A stretch of DNA of 64,000 nt from assembly GCF_015265435.1 (NCBI RefSeq), contig NZ_JABJWH010000006.1, forward strand, positions 267,188-331,187, given 5' to 3'. The first letter of the stretch is position 1, and every line of letters begins with the position of its first letter. The notes under the pieces are model-generated. The model saw nothing but the letters and a program-made list of their open reading frames with translations. It was not told the DNA's origin and did no database searches. Below are positions 49,934-60,614 of the stretch, piece by piece. The position numbers and the translations under genes were made by a program. The DNA comes from Alloalcanivorax profundimaris (GTDB taxonomy: Bacteria; Pseudomonadota; Gammaproteobacteria; Pseudomonadales; Alcanivoracaceae).

Positions 49934-49957
49934 GGGATCGCGGCTGAAGCCGCGGTC
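49934..49957. repeat. REP-like remnant downstream of argG
   Basis: GGATCGCGGCTGAAGCCGCG followed by GTCC: one arm of the REP-like element, itself a short palindrome (GCGGCT, GA, AGCCGC), 12 bp after the argG stop. Confidence 0.55.
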
Positions 49958-50056
49958 CGCCAGCGCGCCCTGAAAAAACCCGTTTAACGCTCTGGTTCCC
50001 TCCGCCTGGCCTGTGTACGCTGCCTGTACATCAATGGCGGGGAACAGGAAGCCCGG

Positions 50057-50491
50057 ATGAACACAACCACCGTGGGCTGGCGCGAATGGGCCTGCCTCCC
50101 GGAGCTGGGAATCAAGGCGATCAAATTGAAAGTGGACACCGGGGCGCGTACCTCGGCGCTGCACGCCTTCGAGGTGAGCAGCTTCGAGCGCGACGGCCGC
50201 GAATGGGTCCGCTTTCGCATCCACCCGTTTCAGGACTCCGACGAAGTCCGGGAATGCGAGGCGCCCCTGCTGGACCGGCGCGTCGTGTCCGATTCCGGCG
50301 GTCACCGCGAGGAACGGCCGGTGATCCGTACGCTGCTCGCCCTGGGCGGGCGGCGCTGGCCGGTGGAGGTCACTCTCACCGACCGGGAAACCATGAAATT
50401 CCGCATGCTGTTGGGGCGCACCGCCATGGATCAGCTGGTGGTGCATCCCCAGGCGTCCTTTTTACTCGGCGGCAACGAGCGTCAACCATGA
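50057..50491 (+). CDS. rimB: RimB-like retropepsin-fold aspartic protease (Zn_protease family)
   Basis: Protein of 144 aa matching the PF05618 family. The retropepsin-like active-site segment [19 protein letters not shown] holds the catalytic Asp (residue about 27), and [22 protein letters not shown] is typical of the C-terminus. RimB of Pseudomonas trims poly-glutamate tails that RimK adds to ribosomal protein S6. Here its stop overlaps the rimK start (ATGA), strong support for that partnership. It opens a four-gene rightward operon. Confidence 0.82.
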   Translation: MNTTTVGWREWACLPELGIKAIKLKVDTGARTSALHAFEVSSFERDGREWVRFRIHPFQDSDEVRECEAPLLDRRVVSDSGGHREERPVIRTLLALGGRRWPVEVTLTDRETMKFRMLLGRTAMDQLVVHPQASFLLGGNERQP

Positions 50492-51396
50492 AGATTGCGA
50501 TTCTGTCCCGGAACAAACATCTCTATTCCACCCGCCGCATGGTGCAGGCGGGGCAGGATCTGGGCCACGAGATGCATGTGATCGACACCCTGCGCTGCTA
50601 CATGAGCATGGTGTCGCACAAGCCCGAGATCCACTTCAAGGGCGAGGTGCTGGAAGGCTTCGACGCGGTGGTGCCGCGGATCGGGGCCTCCATCACCCAG
50701 TACGGCACCGCCGTGCTGCGCCAGTTCGAGATGATGGGCGTGTTCCCGGTCAACGAATCCGTGGCCATTTCCCGCTCCCGGGACAAGCTGCGCTCGCTGC
50801 AGCTGCTGTCGCGCAAGGGCGTGGGCCTGCCGGTGACCGGCTTCGCCCACTCCCCGGATGACATCCCCGACCTGATCAACATGGTTGGCGGCGCGCCCCT
50901 GGTGATCAAGATGCTGGAAGGCACCCAGGGCATCGGCGTGGTGCTGGCGGAAACCCGCAAGGCGGCGGAATCGGTGATCGAGGCGTTCATGGGCCTGAAC
51001 GTGTCGGTGATGGTGCAGGAATACATCAAGGAAGCCGGCGGCGCCGACATCCGCTGCTTCGTGGTGGGCGGCAAGGTGATCGCCGCCATGAAGCGCCAGG
51101 CGTTGCCCGGCGAATTCCGTTCCAACCTGCACCGGGGCGGCAGCGCCAGCCTGATCCGCATCACCCCGGAGGAGCGCGCCACCGCGGTGCGCGCCGCCCG
51201 CATCATGGGGCTCAACGTGGCCGGCGTGGACATTCTGCGCTCCAACCACGGCCCGCTGGTGATGGAGGTGAACTCCTCGCCGGGGCTGGAAGGCATCGAG
51301 GCCGCCACCAACAAGGACGTGGCCGGCATGATGATCAAGTTCATCGAGACCAACGCCCGGCCCAACCGCACCCAGACCAAGGGAGCCAAGGGTTGA
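50488..51396 (+). CDS. rimK: RimK: ribosomal protein S6-L-glutamate ligase
   Basis: ATP-grasp ligase of 302 aa that adds glutamates to the C-terminus of ribosomal protein S6. It is close to E. coli RimK along its whole length: [41 protein letters not shown], the ATP-grasp segments [19 protein letters not shown] and [19 protein letters not shown], and [14 protein letters not shown] with metal-binding residues. ATG at 50488 lies in the rimB stop; the stop overlaps the following TTG start. Confidence 0.93.
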   Translation: MKIAILSRNKHLYSTRRMVQAGQDLGHEMHVIDTLRCYMSMVSHKPEIHFKGEVLEGFDAVVPRIGASITQYGTAVLRQFEMMGVFPVNESVAISRSRDKLRSLQLLSRKGVGLPVTGFAHSPDDIPDLINMVGGAPLVIKMLEGTQGIGVVLAETRKAAESVIEAFMGLNVSVMVQEYIKEAGGADIRCFVVGGKVIAAMKRQALPGEFRSNLHRGGSASLIRITPEERATAVRAARIMGLNVAGVDILRSNHGPLVMEVNSSPGLEGIEAATNKDVAGMMIKFIETNARPNRTQTKGAKG

Positions 51397-52445
51397 GTCG
51401 TAGCGACAAGGTGGCCCCGTTCGAGATCAACGGCGTCACCGTGCAACCGGGCACCCGCGCCAAGGTGGAGCTGCCGCTGGCGCAGCTTTACACCCAGACG
51501 CCCCTGAACGTGCCCATCCACGTGATCCACGGCCGCCGCCCCGGCCCGGTGCTGCTGGTCAGCGCCGCCATCCACGGCGACGAGCTCAACGGCGTGGAGA
51601 TCATTCGCCGTCTGCTGCGTCACTCCGCCCTGCGGCGCCTGTCCGGCACGGTGCTGGCGGTGCCGGTGGTGAACGTGTTCGGCTTTATTCACAAGACCCG
51701 CTACCTGCCCGACCGCCGGGATCTGAACCGCTGCTTCCCCGGCTCCGAGACCGGCAGCCTGGGGGCCCGCATGGCCTGGCAGTTCAAGACCCAGGTGCTG
51801 GACCGGGCCACCCACGCCGTGGACCTGCACACCGGCGCCATTCACCGCGCCAACCTGCCGCAGATCCGCGCCGACCTGTCCAACGGCGACACCGCCGCCA
51901 TGGCCGCCGCCTTCGGCGTGCCGGTGGTGATCAATTCGGTGCTCGGCGAGGGCACCCTGCGCGAGGTGGCGGAGGCCCAGGGCATTCCGGTGATCACCTA
52001 CGAGGCCGGCGAGGCGCTGCGCTTCGACGAGAGCTGTATCCGCGCCGGGGTCAAGGGCGTGCTCAACGTCATGCAGTACCTGCGCATGACCGGATCGCGG
52101 CGCACCCGGGACCCTCTGGAACCCAACATCGCCCGCGCTTCAAGCTGGGTGCGCGCGGAGCGCGACGGCGTGTTCCTGCCGCTGGTGGCGCTGGGCGCCT
52201 GGTTGCGCAAGGGGCAGCTGATCGGCCGGATCTCCAGCCCGTTCGGCGGCGAGGACGTGGCCATCGAGGCACCCTGCGCCGGTATCCTGGTGGGCCGCAA
52301 CAACCTGCCGCTGGTCAACGAGGGCGAGGCGCTCTACCACATCGCCCGCTTCGAGGAAGTGCGCGAGGTGGCCCAGGACCTGGAGGTGTTCACCTCCGAC
52401 ATCGAACGCGGCCCGGGCCTGGCCGGCGAACCCCCGATCGTATAG
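51393..52445 (+). CDS. Succinylglutamate desuccinylase / aspartoacylase family zinc hydrolase
   Basis: Zinc carboxypeptidase-fold protein of 350 aa. The Zn-binding HGDE motif is in [18 protein letters not shown], with the later His in [29 protein letters not shown] supplies the catalytic Glu region. Relatives remove acyl groups from succinylglutamate or acetylaspartate. The start is TTG at 51393, coupled to the rimK stop (TTGA) with GGGAGCC upstream. Because it sits in the rimB-rimK operon, an action on glutamate-modified or acylated S6 peptides or free glutamyl products is conceivable but unproven. No ast operon genes are adjacent. Confidence 0.8.
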   Translation: MSRSDKVAPFEINGVTVQPGTRAKVELPLAQLYTQTPLNVPIHVIHGRRPGPVLLVSAAIHGDELNGVEIIRRLLRHSALRRLSGTVLAVPVVNVFGFIHKTRYLPDRRDLNRCFPGSETGSLGARMAWQFKTQVLDRATHAVDLHTGAIHRANLPQIRADLSNGDTAAMAAAFGVPVVINSVLGEGTLREVAEAQGIPVITYEAGEALRFDESCIRAGVKGVLNVMQYLRMTGSRRTRDPLEPNIARASSWVRAERDGVFLPLVALGAWLRKGQLIGRISSPFGGEDVAIEAPCAGILVGRNNLPLVNEGEALYHIARFEEVREVAQDLEVFTSDIERGPGLAGEPPIV

Positions 52446-52451
52446 GTAACG

Positions 52452-53573
52452 ATGAACCTGCCCACTCCACGGAAGCTGTACCGCGGCCTGCGCAAGATGC
52501 TGCGGTTCCTGGCGCGTCCGGCGCGCCGGGGCGGGCGGCGCGGCGGGCGGGTGATCCAGACCTACCGGGGCTATGGCTCGCGGCGTTCGGTGTTCCTGAT
52601 CGGGCGGGTGTTCCGCCAGCCCGGCATCGGCCTGAACCTCAAGGAAGGCCCCCTCGACGACATCGTCAACATCGTCCGCCGCACGGTGCGCTGGGGCGTG
52701 CGCGATGCGCGCCTCACGGTGACCGTGGGCGCCGCCAGCGTGGATGTGATCACCGACCGCGACGGTTATTTCCACGTCACCCTGGACGTGGACGAGGACT
52801 GGCCGGACCGCGCCTTCTGGCAGCAGGCCCGGCTGCGTCTGCACCCGGGCCGGCGCGAGGGCGAGCGCGAGCCGGTGGAAGCCAGCGCCGACCTCTACAT
52901 CCCGCCCCGGGATCTGGACCACGCGGTGATCAGCGACATCGACGACACCGTGATCTACACCGGCGTGGCCAGCAAGCTGACCATGATGTATCAGCTGTTC
53001 GTGCTCAAGGCCCGCCACCGCACCGCTTTTCCGGGGGTCTCCGCGTTCTACCGGGCGCTGTTCCACGGCGACACCGGCGAGCGCCGCCGGCCCATGCTGT
53101 ACGTGTCCCGGGGGCCCTGGAGCATCTACGATGTGCTGGAGGAATTCTTCCACCTCAACCGCATTCCCCACGGCCCGATTCTGTTCCTGCGCGAGTGGGG
53201 CGTGACCCTGCAGCGGCCGCTGCCGATCCGCGCCAAGGACCACAAGGCCATGCTGATCCGCCGCATGCTGGCGCTCTACGACGGGCTGCCGTTCATCCTC
53301 ATCGGCGACAGCGGCCAGCGCGATCCGGAGGTCTACGCCGAGCTGGTGGAGCAATACCCCGGCCGCGTTCGTGCCATCTACATCCGCCACGTGCACCGGG
53401 GCAGCGACCGGGACCAGTCCATTCAGGCCCTGGCCGAGCGCGTCGCCGCCCAGGGCTGCGACATGATTCTCGCCAAGGACAGCCTGGAGATGGCCCAGCA
53501 TGCCTTCCGGCACGGCTACATCGCCCGCGACGGGCTGGAGGAGGTGCGCGCCGACTGCAGCCGGCGCAGTTGA
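52452..53573 (+). CDS. App1-type phosphatase (DUF2183)
   Basis: HAD-like phosphatase of 373 aa, App1 family (PF09949), whose yeast member is a phosphatidate phosphatase. The catalytic DxDxT motif is in AVISDIDDTVIYTGVASK (residues about 160-175). Other conserved stretches: PMLYVSRGPWSIYDVLEEFF, KDHKAMLIRRML and FILIGDSGQRDPEVYAEL. The first 35 residues are very basic. It begins 6 bp after the previous stop, ending the rimB-rimK operon. Substrate is unknown; a lipid or phosphate role is inferred from family. Confidence 0.82.
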   Translation: MNLPTPRKLYRGLRKMLRFLARPARRGGRRGGRVIQTYRGYGSRRSVFLIGRVFRQPGIGLNLKEGPLDDIVNIVRRTVRWGVRDARLTVTVGAASVDVITDRDGYFHVTLDVDEDWPDRAFWQQARLRLHPGRREGEREPVEASADLYIPPRDLDHAVISDIDDTVIYTGVASKLTMMYQLFVLKARHRTAFPGVSAFYRALFHGDTGERRRPMLYVSRGPWSIYDVLEEFFHLNRIPHGPILFLREWGVTLQRPLPIRAKDHKAMLIRRMLALYDGLPFILIGDSGQRDPEVYAELVEQYPGRVRAIYIRHVHRGSDRDQSIQALAERVAAQGCDMILAKDSLEMAQHAFRHGYIARDGLEEVRADCSRRS

Positions 53574-53583
53574 TAGTGGACAG

Positions 53584-53976
53584 TTAACTCTTCTTCTCGA
53601 TCTTTCCGCCGGCACCGCGCCACCCCTCAAAGCCGCCCTCGATGTCGCACACCGGCCCGAAGCCCATGTCCTGGAGCTGCGCCGTGGCCAGCGCCGAGCG
53701 GTGGCCCAGGGCGCAGAACAGCACGAAGCGCTGGCCGCTGGCGAAGTCGGGTTTGTGGTAGGGGGAATCCGGATCCACCCAGAATTCCAGCATGCCGCGC
53801 GGCGCGTGCAGGGCGCCGGGCAGGGTGCCCTCGCGCTTGAGCTCGCGCACGTCGCGGATGTCCACGAAGCGCACGCCCGGGTCGTCCAGCAGATCCCGGG
53901 CCTGCTCGGCGCTGATCCGTTCGATCCGCGCCTCGGCGGCGGCCACCAGGGTGGCCACCCCTTGTTTCAAAGCCAT
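53584..53976 (-). CDS. Single-domain rhodanese-like sulfurtransferase
   Basis: Protein of 130 aa. It has the rhodanese active-site loop VLFCALGHRSALA with the catalytic Cys, ISAEQARDLLDDPGVRFVDIRDVRE at the start of the domain and IEGGFEGWRGAGG at the end. It would carry persulfide sulfur or act in thiol transfer; a partner cannot be named. The ATG at 53976 lies 15 bp after the prpE stop on the same strand, so it is probably co-transcribed with prpE. Confidence 0.85.
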   Translation of the reverse strand: MALKQGVATLVAAAEARIERISAEQARDLLDDPGVRFVDIRDVRELKREGTLPGALHAPRGMLEFWVDPDSPYHKPDFASGQRFVLFCALGHRSALATAQLQDMGFGPVCDIEGGFEGWRGAGGKIEKKS

Positions 53977-53990
53977 GTCTTTCTCCCGTG

Positions 53991-55901
<1,911 letters not shown>

Positions 55902-55930
55902 TTCCCGCTCCTTGCATGGTTGTTGTTCTT

Positions 55931-55958
55931 GAGGGCGGCGCCCGGGGGCGCCGCCCTC
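55931..55958. terminator. Strong hairpin between rhlE and prpE
   Basis: Twelve-base perfect arms GAGGGCGGCGCC and GGCGCCGCCCTC around CGGG, 92 bp after the rhlE stop. No T-tract follows on the minus strand, so termination is likely assisted or partial. Confidence 0.55.
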
Positions 55959-56049
55959 TCATGCAAGCAGGGTGGGTAACGTCATGCCAGTAGACCATGG
56001 TCGCGAATCCGGCGACCGGGGGCGTTCAACCGTTACCGGGAAGGCGGGA

Positions 56050-57498
56050 TCAGGAGGCGGTGTTGGCGGAGGGGCGACGACGCCGGCGGCGACGGGTGCC
56101 GTTGCCATTATTGTTGCCGTTGTTGCCGTTGTTGCCCGCGTTGCCGCCATTGGCACTGTTGCCGCCATTGCCATTGCCGCCCTGGGCGCGACCGCCGCCG
56201 TTGCCCCGGCCGCGACCATTACCGCCCCCGGCACCGCGACCCTGGCCGCCGCCACCGCCGCCACCGCCGCCACCGCCGCCACGGGCACGGTTGCCGCCGC
56301 CATTGTTGCGGCCCCGGCCGGCGCCCGCGGAGGAACGACCGCCGCCGGCGCCTTTCTCCGGCAGCTTCTCTTCCGGCTCGAAGCCTTCCTGGGGACGCCG
56401 CTCCAGGGGTCGGCTGATCACTTTTTCGATATCGAACAGCTGCTTGCTTTCGTCGGCGCTGACCAGGGACACCGCCTGGCCGGAGGCGCCGGCGCGGCCG
56501 GTGCGGCCGATGCGGTGCACATAGTCCTCGGGCACGTTGGGAAGGTCGAAGTTGACCACCTGGGGCAGCTGGTCGATGTCCAGGCCGCGGGCGGCGATGT
56601 CGGTGGCCACCAGGGCGCGCAGTTCGCCGCTCTTGAAGTCCGCCAGGGCCCGGGTGCGGGCGTTCTGGCTCTTGTTGCCGTGGATCGCCGCCGCCTGGAT
56701 GCCCTGGGCGTTGAGCTGCTTGGCGAGCTTGTTGGCGCCGTGCTTGGTGCGGGTGAACACCAGCACCTGGAACCAGCCGCCGTCGCTGATCAGCTTGACC
56801 AGCAGCGGCGCTTTGCGGTTCTTGTCCACCGGCACGATCCACTGCAGCACCCGCTCGGCGGTGCTGTTGCGCGGGCTCACGTCCACTTCCACCGGGTCGC
56901 TGACCAGGGTCTTGGCCAGGGCGCGGATGTCGTTGGAGAAGGTGGCCGAGAACATCAGCGTCTGACGTTGCGCGGGCAGCAGCCGCAGCACCTTGCGGAT
57001 GTCGTGGATGAAGCCCATGTCGAGCATCCGGTCGGCTTCGTCGAGAACCAGGATTTCCAGGTCGTCGAAGCGCACCGCGCCCTGCTGGTGCAGATCCAGC
57101 AGCCGGCCCGGGGTGGCCACCAGCACGTCCACGCCGCCCTTGAGCGCCTGGATCTGCGGGTTGATGCCGACCCCGCCGAACACCACCGTGGAGCGGCTGT
57201 TCAGGTGGCGGCCGTAGGTGGCGACGCTGTCGCCCACCTGGGCGGCCAGTTCCCGGGTGGGGGTGAGCACCAGGGCGCGGGCCTGGCGCGGCGCCCGCCG
57301 GCCGCCTTCCAGCCGCTGCAGCAGCGGCAGGGTGAAGCCGGCGGTCTTGCCGGTGCCGGTCTGGGCGGCGGCCATGACGTCGCGGCCCTCCAGCACGGCG
57401 GGGATCGCCTGGGCCTGAATCGGGGACGGCTGGTCATAACCCTGTTCGGCCACGGCACGCAGCAGGGGTTCGGATAAACCGAGGGAAGCAAAATCCAT
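56050..57498 (-). CDS. rhlE: DEAD-box RNA helicase RhlE with Gly/Asn/Arg-rich tail
   Basis: ATP-dependent RNA helicase of 482 aa. Motifs in order: Q motif ([13 protein letters not shown]), Walker A AQTGTGKT (about 53-60), [21 protein letters not shown] box [12 protein letters not shown] (FSATF), and in the second RecA domain [11 protein letters not shown] and [10 protein letters not shown]. From about residue 400 the protein becomes low-complexity: a run of 12 Gly, then Gly-Asn and Asn-Gly repeats, ending in Arg-rich RRRRRRR before SANTAS. This tail is typical in kind for RhlE but unusually homopolymeric. The ATG at 57498 is supported by the RhlE N-terminus [13 protein letters not shown]. Confidence 0.9.
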   Translation of the reverse strand: MDFASLGLSEPLLRAVAEQGYDQPSPIQAQAIPAVLEGRDVMAAAQTGTGKTAGFTLPLLQRLEGGRRAPRQARALVLTPTRELAAQVGDSVATYGRHLNSRSTVVFGGVGINPQIQALKGGVDVLVATPGRLLDLHQQGAVRFDDLEILVLDEADRMLDMGFIHDIRKVLRLLPAQRQTLMFSATFSNDIRALAKTLVSDPVEVDVSPRNSTAERVLQWIVPVDKNRKAPLLVKLISDGGWFQVLVFTRTKHGANKLAKQLNAQGIQAAAIHGNKSQNARTRALADFKSGELRALVATDIAARGLDIDQLPQVVNFDLPNVPEDYVHRIGRTGRAGASGQAVSLVSADESKQLFDIEKVISRPLERRPQEGFEPEEKLPEKGAGGGRSSAGAGRGRNNGGGNRARGGGGGGGGGGGGQGRGAGGGNGRGRGNGGGRAQGGNGNGGNSANGGNAGNNGNNGNNNGNGTRRRRRRRPSANTAS

Positions 57499-57610
57499 AG
57501 GGTGGGAAATTCCGAAAAACACGAGGGGGAGGAAAGGCGATGCAGCCTAACGGATTGTGGCGCGGACTTCGAGGGATTTTTGATGTCGCGGTGAGAGGAA
57601 AAAGGAGGGG

Positions 57611-57674
57611 ATCGCGACTGAAGTCGCTCCTACGGGGGACGATCCCCGGTTGTAGGAGCGGCTTCAGCCGCGAT
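57611..57674. repeat. REP-like inverted repeat, paired copy 2
   Basis: Arms of 23 bases (57611-57633 and 57652-57674) differ at two positions, where the right arm has G for A or C for T, which still allows G-U pairing in RNA. The centre contains its own small hairpin (GGGG and CCCC). It lies between rhlE and the downstream-located metallophosphoesterase gene, and matches the copy at 22752-22808. Confidence 0.85.
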
Positions 57675-57681
57675 TACCGGC

Positions 57682-59640
57682 TCAGCGGTTGATCAAAGCC
57701 AGCTCCGCGTCGCGTTGCATCACCACCCACCAGCGGCGGCCATGGTCCGCGTCGAAGCCCACCAGGGGCTGGTCGGCGCAGGTGGCCGGCCGGGTCGGAG
57801 CACTGTTCAGGTAGGCGCCGTCGAACGGCTGCTCGACCACGCACTCGGCCGGAGTGACGGCCCGCCAGCCGTCCTCGGTGCGCCAGCCCAGGGTCACGGC
57901 CGCCGGGTCGGTGCCTTCCGGCGCGTCGAAGGTCAGGCCGTAGGCGTCGGACACCGCGGTGGCCAGATCCCAGTCCTTGCTGGCGGTGGCCGGCAGGGTG
58001 TGCGGCTGCTTGGTGGTGCCGTCCGGCTGGCTGCCCGGCAGGCCGGCGTCGGCTTCCAGATCCTTGGCGGCGCCATAGGCGCTGGAGAAAGTGCCGGTCT
58101 GGTTCTGGGTGCCGCTGACGATCAGCACGTCGGAGGCGGTGTCGGCGCCGGCGTCCTGCCAGCTCATGGTGACGTCTTCCTTCAGGTCGATGGTGGTCTC
58201 CGGGATGTCGAGCACGGCGTCGTCACTGGCGTTGGGCACCACGCGGTTTTCCGCGTTCAGGTTCGGCGTCCAGGATTCGTTCAGCTGGAACAGGAACTGG
58301 TAGGCCAGGCGGGCCAGTTCGGTGACGGTGCCGGCGCGGCTGTAGCCCGGCATGACTTCCATGTCACGGGTGCGGCTTTCCACCCGGTTGAAGGTGTCAT
58401 TGATGCCGCCGACCATGCGCGCCACGCTGCCGTCGTGGGCATAGCAATCGTTGCTGATGTACTGGCTGTCCAGGTACATCACCGGGCGGGTGTCCTCGGG
58501 GATGGAGGTCGGATAGACGATGCGTTCGCAGCGGTTTTTGGTGCGCGAGAAGCGGTCCAGCAGCTTCCACTGGGGATCGGCCAGTTCCTTTTCGCCGTCC
58601 TCGTTGGCGCCGATGGTGTGCTCGGTGTACCAGGACTGGTAGTCCACCCGGTCGCCGTCGAAGGTGAGCACGGAGGCGTTCACGTCGTAGGCGTTGGAGC
58701 CGTTGTTCAGGGTGTTCATCTTCTGGGAGACGATGCGCTGCACCAGTTCCCGCTCGCCGTAGCGGAACTCATAGCCCTTGTAGGAGGCGTTGCCGGACAT
58801 GATCTGGGTGTACTGGGGCAGGCGGTAGTTGCCGTCTTCCCGGGTCCAGGAGGTGGGATCCACCCAGATCGGCGCCTGGATCACGGAGCGCTGGTACATG
58901 TGCTCGTGGCCCTGTACCCAGAGCACGTCGTGCTTGGAGAAGAAGGCGCGGATGTCGTCCCACTGGTTCATCAGGTGATTGTCGCCTTCCACCCCTTCCA
59001 CGATCATCTCCCGGGTCTCGCCGTACTTGGCGCCGATCAGACCATCGTGGCTGGCGATCACCAGGTGATCGAACTCGCCTTCATGGGCGGTGACTTCCTG
59101 CTTGATCCAGTCGAAGGCCACCGGCAGGTTGTAGTACTTGAGCAGGAAGATCATCACGTTGCCGCGCATCACGTAGTAGTTCAGGTACTGCGCGCCGTTC
59201 ATGTGCACCGCGTCCTCGGGGATGTAGTGCTTCATGTTCTCGATCCACTCCACGGAGTAGGCGTAGCTGTCCTCGTGGTTGCCCATCAGCGGCAGGAACT
59301 CGATGCCGGCGTCGCGGTAGCTTTCCGCCACCGAGGTCCACTGCTCGAATTCCCGGGTGGTGCCGTGGTCGGTGAGGTCGCCCACCGGGATCACGATGTC
59401 CACGCCCAGTTCCTGTTCCTTGTCGAGCACGGCCTTCATGGGATGCATGGACACGTTGTCGCCGCCGCCCTGGGTGTCGGGCAGCAGGCCGATGCGTACC
59501 GCGCCACGTTCGGCGGGCGGCGTGCCGCCGCCGTCGTTGCCACCGGCGTCGTTGTTGCCGGAATCGGATGAATCGCCGCCACAGGCGGTCAGGGCCAGCG
59601 CCATGGCCATGGCGGCGGCCCCGTTCAGAAACGGTTTCAT
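57682..59640 (-). CDS. Lipoprotein calcineurin-like metallophosphoesterase
   Basis: Exported phosphoesterase of 652 aa. A lipoprotein signal (MAMALALTAC, lipobox LTAC) is followed by a Gly/Asp/Asn-rich linker (SGNNDAGGNDGGG). The metallophosphoesterase domain covers about 45-330: LLPDTQGGG, GDLTDHG, LMGNHEDS, IASHDG and WVQGHEHMYQRS provide the dinuclear metal ligands. The C-terminal half has no clear catalytic motif and may be a binding domain. With the UshA-like lipoprotein (24977-27025) the organism has two surface phosphatases with similar anchors. ATG at 59640; a terminator-like hairpin lies just upstream. Confidence 0.82.
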   Translation of the reverse strand: MKPFLNGAAAMAMALALTACGGDSSDSGNNDAGGNDGGGTPPAERGAVRIGLLPDTQGGGDNVSMHPMKAVLDKEQELGVDIVIPVGDLTDHGTTREFEQWTSVAESYRDAGIEFLPLMGNHEDSYAYSVEWIENMKHYIPEDAVHMNGAQYLNYYVMRGNVMIFLLKYYNLPVAFDWIKQEVTAHEGEFDHLVIASHDGLIGAKYGETREMIVEGVEGDNHLMNQWDDIRAFFSKHDVLWVQGHEHMYQRSVIQAPIWVDPTSWTREDGNYRLPQYTQIMSGNASYKGYEFRYGERELVQRIVSQKMNTLNNGSNAYDVNASVLTFDGDRVDYQSWYTEHTIGANEDGEKELADPQWKLLDRFSRTKNRCERIVYPTSIPEDTRPVMYLDSQYISNDCYAHDGSVARMVGGINDTFNRVESRTRDMEVMPGYSRAGTVTELARLAYQFLFQLNESWTPNLNAENRVVPNASDDAVLDIPETTIDLKEDVTMSWQDAGADTASDVLIVSGTQNQTGTFSSAYGAAKDLEADAGLPGSQPDGTTKQPHTLPATASKDWDLATAVSDAYGLTFDAPEGTDPAAVTLGWRTEDGWRAVTPAECVVEQPFDGAYLNSAPTRPATCADQPLVGFDADHGRRWWVVMQRDAELALINR

Positions 59641-59660
59641 AATTGTCCCCAGTTAGACCC

Positions 59661-59689
59661 AAAAAATATGGAGCCGCGCACGGCTCCAT
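59661..59689 (-). terminator. Terminator-like hairpin upstream of the metallophosphoesterase gene
   Basis: On the minus strand ATGGAGCCG and CGGCTCCAT pair perfectly around TGCG, followed by A and six T residues, 20 bp before the ATG at 59640. It could stop leftward transcription antisense to panB, or serve as a leader attenuator as may occur before argD. Confidence 0.7.
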
Positions 59690-59809
59690 GACAAAGCGCT
59701 GACAGCATGGCCGGGGAAAACGTCAGTTGAATAAACGCCAAATGAATTTTATTTGAAGGTGGGGCCGTGCTATGAAGGGCTTCCTTGACTTGCCATGCGA
59801 GGAATGACA

Positions 59810-60595
59810 ATGAAACTTCATGCAGCCGACCTGGTGGCCCGCAAGGGTCAGGACCCGATCGCCATGCTCACCGCCTACACCTGCCCGGTGGCCCGTGCCG
59901 TGGAGCGCGCCGGCGTGCCGGTGATTCTGGTGGGCGACACCGTGGGGATGGTGGAGATGGGCTTCGAGAGCACCCGGGACGTGACCCTGGAGCACCTGGA
60001 GTACCACCTGGGCGCGGTACGGCGCGGCGCGCCGGATACCCATGTGATCGGCGATCTGCCCTACGGCACCGACGCCGATCCGGACACCGCCCTGGCCAGC
60101 GCCCGGCGGCTGATCGCCGCCGGCGCCGACAGCGTCAAGCTGGAAGGGGACAAATACGCGGTGATCGAACACCTGGTGGCCAACGGTATCGACGTGGTGG
60201 GCCACACCGGCCTGTTGCCGCAGACCGCCGAGAGCTTCGCCAAGGTGGGGCGCGGCGAAGCGGAGGCGCGGCGCATCCGCGACGAGGCCCGGGGCATCCA
60301 GAACGCCGGCGCCTTCATGCTGGTGATCGAGCATGTGCCCTACGAGCTGGCCGGGCGGATCACCGCCGACCTGGCGATTCCCACCATCGGCATCGGCGCC
60401 GGGCCGGATTGCGACGGCCAGGTGCTGGTGATCAATGACGCCCTGGGGCTGGGGGATTACTGGCCGCCGTTCTCCAAACAGTACGCCCACGCCAGCGACA
60501 CCATCCTCGACGTGGCCCGGGCGTTTTCCCGGGAAGTGGCGTCCCGGGAGTTTCCCAACAACATCATCAAGCTGACCGGCACCGGGCGCGGCTAA
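59810..60595 (+). CDS. panB: 3-methyl-2-oxobutanoate hydroxymethyltransferase family protein (PanB-like, divergent)
   Basis: Protein of 261 aa resembling ketopantoate hydroxymethyltransferase. Conserved parts: AMLTAYTCPVARAVERAGVPVILVGDTVGMVEMG (metal-binding Asp region), GADSVKLEG, VVGHTGLLPQ, FMLVIEHVPYELAGRITADLAIPTIGIGAG. Several positions differ from typical PanB (SLGM is replaced by TVGM, HDST by FEST, and the C-terminal half is shorter in the HxLGLTPQ region). No panC is adjacent. It may be a genuine PanB or a paralogue acting on another 2-oxoacid. The ATG at 59810 is 7 bp after AGGA; earlier ATGs at 59795 and 59804 are poorly placed. Confidence 0.75.
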   Translation: MKLHAADLVARKGQDPIAMLTAYTCPVARAVERAGVPVILVGDTVGMVEMGFESTRDVTLEHLEYHLGAVRRGAPDTHVIGDLPYGTDADPDTALASARRLIAAGADSVKLEGDKYAVIEHLVANGIDVVGHTGLLPQTAESFAKVGRGEAEARRIRDEARGIQNAGAFMLVIEHVPYELAGRITADLAIPTIGIGAGPDCDGQVLVINDALGLGDYWPPFSKQYAHASDTILDVARAFSREVASREFPNNIIKLTGTGRG

Positions 60596-60614
60596 CGGCG
60601 ATCAAAGCCGTTAG
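60592..60614. repeat. Hairpin containing both stop codons of convergent panB and recQ
   Basis: CTAACGGC and GCCGTTAG pair around GATCAAA. The TAA of panB lies in the left arm and the TAA of recQ in the right arm. Only 15 bp separate the genes, so this is likely the shared transcript end, although no T-tract follows. Confidence 0.6.

Noticed and set aside
55959..56303. Ala/Thr/Val-rich small leftward frame
   Set aside because: Arises from reading the repetitive Gly/Asn-coding tail of rhlE in another frame.
56050..56320. Repeats in the rhlE tail as a CRISPR or satellite array
   Set aside because: The repeats are in-frame codons for Gly and Asn with no spacers of regular length.
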